Below are positions 4,324 to 6,889 of a stretch of DNA of 6,889 nucleotides, piece after piece. The notes beneath the pieces were generated by a model, which did no database searches, had not been told where the DNA came from, and saw only the letters and a list, made by a program, of their open reading frames with translations. The stretch spans positions 1-6,889 of the forward strand of contig CBDUQI010000262.1 of the NCBI GenBank assembly GCA_965369325.1, given 5' to 3'. Position 1 is the stretch's first letter. The number at the start of each line of letters is the position of its first letter. The position numbers were made by a program, and so were the translations under genes. The DNA comes from CBDUQI01 sp965369325 (lineage in GTDB: Bacteria > Pseudomonadota > Gammaproteobacteria > Steroidobacterales > JBCBZW01).

Positions 4324-6888
4324 CTATTGTCCGGACGGCCCGGGCTCGCCGAAAAATGCGTCCTTCATGATAGCTAGGTCGGAAAAATTCACCATGCCGT
4401 CGCCATTGAAGTCGCCATCCAGGTCGCCAGGCTGAAAAAACACGTCCTTTAGCAGCGCCAGGTCGGTGAAGTTAATCACCCCGTCGTTGTCCAGGTCGGC
4501 ATCACAGGCGTTGCCGAAGCCGTCCCCATTCGTGTCGCGTTGGTCAGGGTTATCGATGAGGGTGCAGTTGTCCACGTTGTCACTGATTCCGTCGCTGTCC
4601 GCGTCGGCGGCGATACACTGGGCGCCGGAGACGCTGATTGAGATGTCATCCACATGCCAGCCATCGCGAACAGATGAGGTGTCGGTACTCAGCCGGAAGC
4701 GGATTTGCGCGGTGCTGGCGCCGGCAAGCATCGCGGCGTCGAGTGTCACCGTTTCCCAACTGTTGGCGACACCATCGTAGGCCGCCAGCCGGGTCCAGTT
4801 GACCCCATCGGTGCTGGCCTCAACATTGCAGAAATCGAAATTCGGCTCGGTTGCACAAATGTGGGCGAACTGCAGCCTCACACCATCGACTGCGCTGAAG
4901 TCAAACACAGGTGAAGTCAGCGCCACATTGGTGTTGTTCTGATAGTTGCCACCAGGGCTGTCGCTCCAGGCATTGCTGGGGCTAAGTGACAGCTCGCTCG
5001 AGATATCCCAGGGCGCCTGCGGCGTCCAACCGACATTGCCGGATTCAACGTCATCGGCGAACACCTCGCAAAATGGGAAGAGGACGAAGTCTTGCTCGAT
5101 CACGTCCATCTCATTGGCCGCAACATCGCGAACCGTTTTGCTCGGGTAGTTGGCATCATCCGGAATCGCGGTGACATCGTAGACGCCGGGGATCAGCAGC
5201 AACTCGTACGCGCCTTGCGCATCGGTGGCGGTCTCAAACCGCTCGTCAGCATTGATGCTGGTCTGCACCGGCATCCCGGTATCGGCTGCGATGACCGAGC
5301 CGGTGACGCGCGGCGCGGTGGCCTCATCGACAATGTACAAGAACTCAGCGTTGATCACGCCCCAGTTGCCGTCGCTGTCCTGCGCCCGGGTGAACAAGGT
5401 GTGTTGGCCAACCGACAATCCCGTGGTGGCGATCTGCACCACGGCTTGTTCGACACTGCTGTCGAAGCTGCCGTCGACCGGCTGCATGAGGATTGGCTCC
5501 GGGGTCGCGTCGCTGGACCAGGGCGGCACGTCAATGTAGACCTCGCCCGCGCTAACGCTCTGCACAGGCTCGACCCCGTTGCTGTTGTTGAAGCGGGTGT
5601 CATCCAGGGTGGCGGTAAGTGTTACCGGGTTGCCGTCGGCGCTAACAGTTGAGGACAAGGACATGGCGTATGCGTCTGGGCCGCCGCCCTGCAGGTACGG
5701 GGTTCGCGCCACTTTGGCGCTGTGGATCAGCGCTTCCAGATTACCGGGCAGCACATCGCTCTCAAACGCGTCGCACTCCTCGAAAAAGCGCGAACCGAGT
5801 TCGAATCCATAGGAGGCGACGCCGAACTTGCCGTACGCATAGTCCACTGTGCTCCCATCTGCAACGGTGAGCTGAATAATCGGTTGCGGCGTGTGATCGT
5901 TAAACCAGGCGATCTTGCGCCCCAGAGTGACAATGGCCGGCGCGTTAGGTGGCGGCGTCTGGGTGACCCCCCAGGACCACAGCATCAAGCGGCCGGAACT
6001 GTGAATGTCCAAAAAAATTCCGGTGGCATCTGGCGGAGCCGGCTGGTCCAGACCGGGCTGGCGTTGATCGATGAAGATCTGGTCGGTGTAGTTGACGATA
6101 GCCTGAATCTCATCTTCAGAAGCGGCGCTGGCACCGTGATATGTATCGCTGCACTCGCTGTCGCTCGAGCCACCGCAACAATCCCACAGAAACGGGAAGT
6201 TGCGGTTCAGGTCGGCGCCGCGCTGGTTGGAGTCGGCCCCGCAATAGTTCTGATTGGTGTTCTTGCGCCAGCTGAGGCCGGTTTCGGCCTGCTTGCGTCC
6301 GTCAGGATTGGCTTGCAGCAGCAAGTGAATCTCGTGATGATCCAGCAACCAGGTAGCGTCTGCATCAATGCCGTAGTTGTCGATCAGGTATTCGGCGAAG
6401 CGGGTGTTCAGTTCCGCTGGCGTGTACTCGCGCGCGTGCACTGAGGTCATGCTGAACAACACCGGTTTATCGCCGCCGACAGCGCTATTGGTGAGTTTCA
6501 GCACAAACAAGTCGTAGCCACCCAGGCCGTTGGCTTTTTCCCATGAGTCGCCGATGTCGGTCCAGGAGGCGAGCTGCGGGTTGGCCGCCACGATGGCTTC
6601 GGCAGTGGCATAGGTCTCCTCCACCGTGCGGTAACACGGAAAGCCGGGGATACCGCCGCCCTGCCCGGATAACCGTTGATTGCCTCGCTGCGCGCTGGCG
6701 GTTTGCGCAACGTCCACCTCAAGCCGAAAGCCGCGCTTGCGCAGGTCTGCTAGCCCTGCCTGGTTGACACCGATTTCCAGATATCCTTTTTCTTGCACGA
6801 CCCGCCACGGGGCATATTCGCGGCGCAGTTGCCGAACCATTTCCGGGTCATCGAAGAATGCGCGTACGACAATGATGTCGCCCGCCGG
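4324..6888 (-). CDS. Secreted M14 zinc carboxypeptidase with dockerin-like C-terminus, 5'-partial
   Basis: The frame is open to the right edge, so the signal peptide lies outside; residue numbers here count from the internal Met at 6840. Residues 1-50 and the codons before them are a propeptide-like segment. The M14 catalytic domain covers about 68-385. Zinc ligands are His135 and Glu138 (HAREY) and His280 (DIHSS). Substrate-binding residues are Arg182 (NPDGR) and Asn212-Arg213 (LNRNF), and the general base is Glu347 (GFELG). The position of the usual active-site Tyr (Tyr248 of carboxypeptidase A) aligns with Thr325. Then come a beta-sandwich region (about 390-505), a carboxypeptidase regulatory-like domain (about 509-586), a jelly-roll domain like those of immune inhibitor A peptidases (about 592-738), a thrombospondin type 3 repeat (746-780) and two dockerin-type calcium loops (781-838). 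Cysteine pairs fit export. It probably removes C-terminal residues from external peptides. Confidence 0.92.
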   Translation of the reverse strand, partial: PAGDIIVVRAFFDDPEMVRQLRREYAPWRVVQEKGYLEIGVNQAGLADLRKRGFRLEVDVAQTASAQRGNQRLSGQGGGIPGFPCYRTVEETYATAEAIVAANPQLASWTDIGDSWEKANGLGGYDLFVLKLTNSAVGGDKPVLFSMTSVHAREYTPAELNTRFAEYLIDNYGIDADATWLLDHHEIHLLLQANPDGRKQAETGLSWRKNTNQNYCGADSNQRGADLNRNFPFLWDCCGGSSDSECSDTYHGASAASEDEIQAIVNYTDQIFIDQRQPGLDQPAPPDATGIFLDIHSSGRLMLWSWGVTQTPPPNAPAIVTLGRKIAWFNDHTPQPIIQLTVADGSTVDYAYGKFGVASYGFELGSRFFEECDAFESDVLPGNLEALIHSAKVARTPYLQGGGPDAYAMSLSSTVSADGNPVTLTATLDDTRFNNSNGVEPVQSVSAGEVYIDVPPWSSDATPEPILMQPVDGSFDSSVEQAVVQIATTGLSVGQHTLFTRAQDSDGNWGVINAEFLYIVDEATAPRVTGSVIAADTGMPVQTSINADERFETATDAQGAYELLLIPGVYDVTAIPDDANYPSKTVRDVAANEMDVIEQDFVLFPFCEVFADDVESGNVGWTPQAPWDISSELSLSPSNAWSDSPGGNYQNNTNVALTSPVFDFSAVDGVRLQFAHICATEPNFDFCNVEASTDGVNWTRLAAYDGVANSWETVTLDAAMLAGASTAQIRFRLSTDTSSVRDGWHVDDISISVSGAQCIAADADSDGISDNVDNCTLIDNPDQRDTNGDGFGNACDADLDNDGVINFTDLALLKDVFFQPGDLDGDFNGDGMVNFSDLAIMKDAFFGEPGPSGQ
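4327..4605 (-). other. Thrombospondin-3 and dockerin-like calcium-binding region
   Basis: This is the C-terminal part of the carboxypeptidase. Residues 746-780 contain acidic DxDxDG-type loops with two cysteines, as in thrombospondin type 3 repeats. Residues 781-838 hold two parallel units, DLDNDGVINFTDLALLKDVFF-like and DFNGDGMVNFSDLAIMKDAFF-like, each a calcium loop plus helix in the dockerin type I pattern. The units are about 26 residues apart. The protein ends ten residues after the second unit with no sorting signal or membrane helix. The region probably folds on calcium in the medium or at the cell surface. Confidence 0.8.
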
Positions 6889-6889
6889 C

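Noticed and set aside
5092..5652. Long open frames on the + strand opposite the carboxypeptidase (also 5722-6444)
   Set aside because: These are antisense shadows of a GC-rich gene; the minus frame carries the intact M14 motifs and accessory domains.

Overview
The window is a moderately GC-rich bacterial segment. Codon use and the secreted-protein repertoire (a multidomain zinc carboxypeptidase ending in thrombospondin-type-3 and dockerin-like calcium repeats) suggest a gammaproteobacterium of the Xanthomonadales/Wenzhouxiangella kind. That placement is inference from style, not from a marker gene.

Layout. Positions 3-920 (+) hold the 3' part of a cysteine-bearing, probably exported protein of unknown function, followed by a perfect 13-bp hairpin (928-955). 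Positions 956-1328 have no convincing gene. Positions 1329-3419 (-) encode a 696-residue TIR-domain protein with one predicted membrane helix and a C-terminal TPR-like helical region. Directly upstream and overlapping it by 4 nt (GTGA) is a 51-codon ORF with a perfect AGGAGG ribosome binding site (3416-3571), so the two may form a translationally coupled pair. Positions 3572-4323 are mostly non-coding: a good Rho-independent terminator on the + strand (3758-3781), an attC-like imperfect inverted repeat (3673-3725), several palindromes, and two very short ORFs. Positions 4324-6888 (-) hold most of a secreted M14 metallocarboxypeptidase whose 5' end lies beyond the window.

How the parts relate. 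The two outer genes look like chromosomal genes for exported proteins. By eye, the TIR gene and its surroundings use noticeably fewer G/C third positions than most of the carboxypeptidase gene, which fits an inserted accessory segment between them. The most interesting candidate system is the small ORF plus TIR-TM-TPR pair: a putative NAD-cleaving TIR domain on the cytoplasmic side joined through a membrane helix to a protein-binding repeat region. Bacterial TIR proteins often act in anti-phage defence, but nothing in the window proves that role here.
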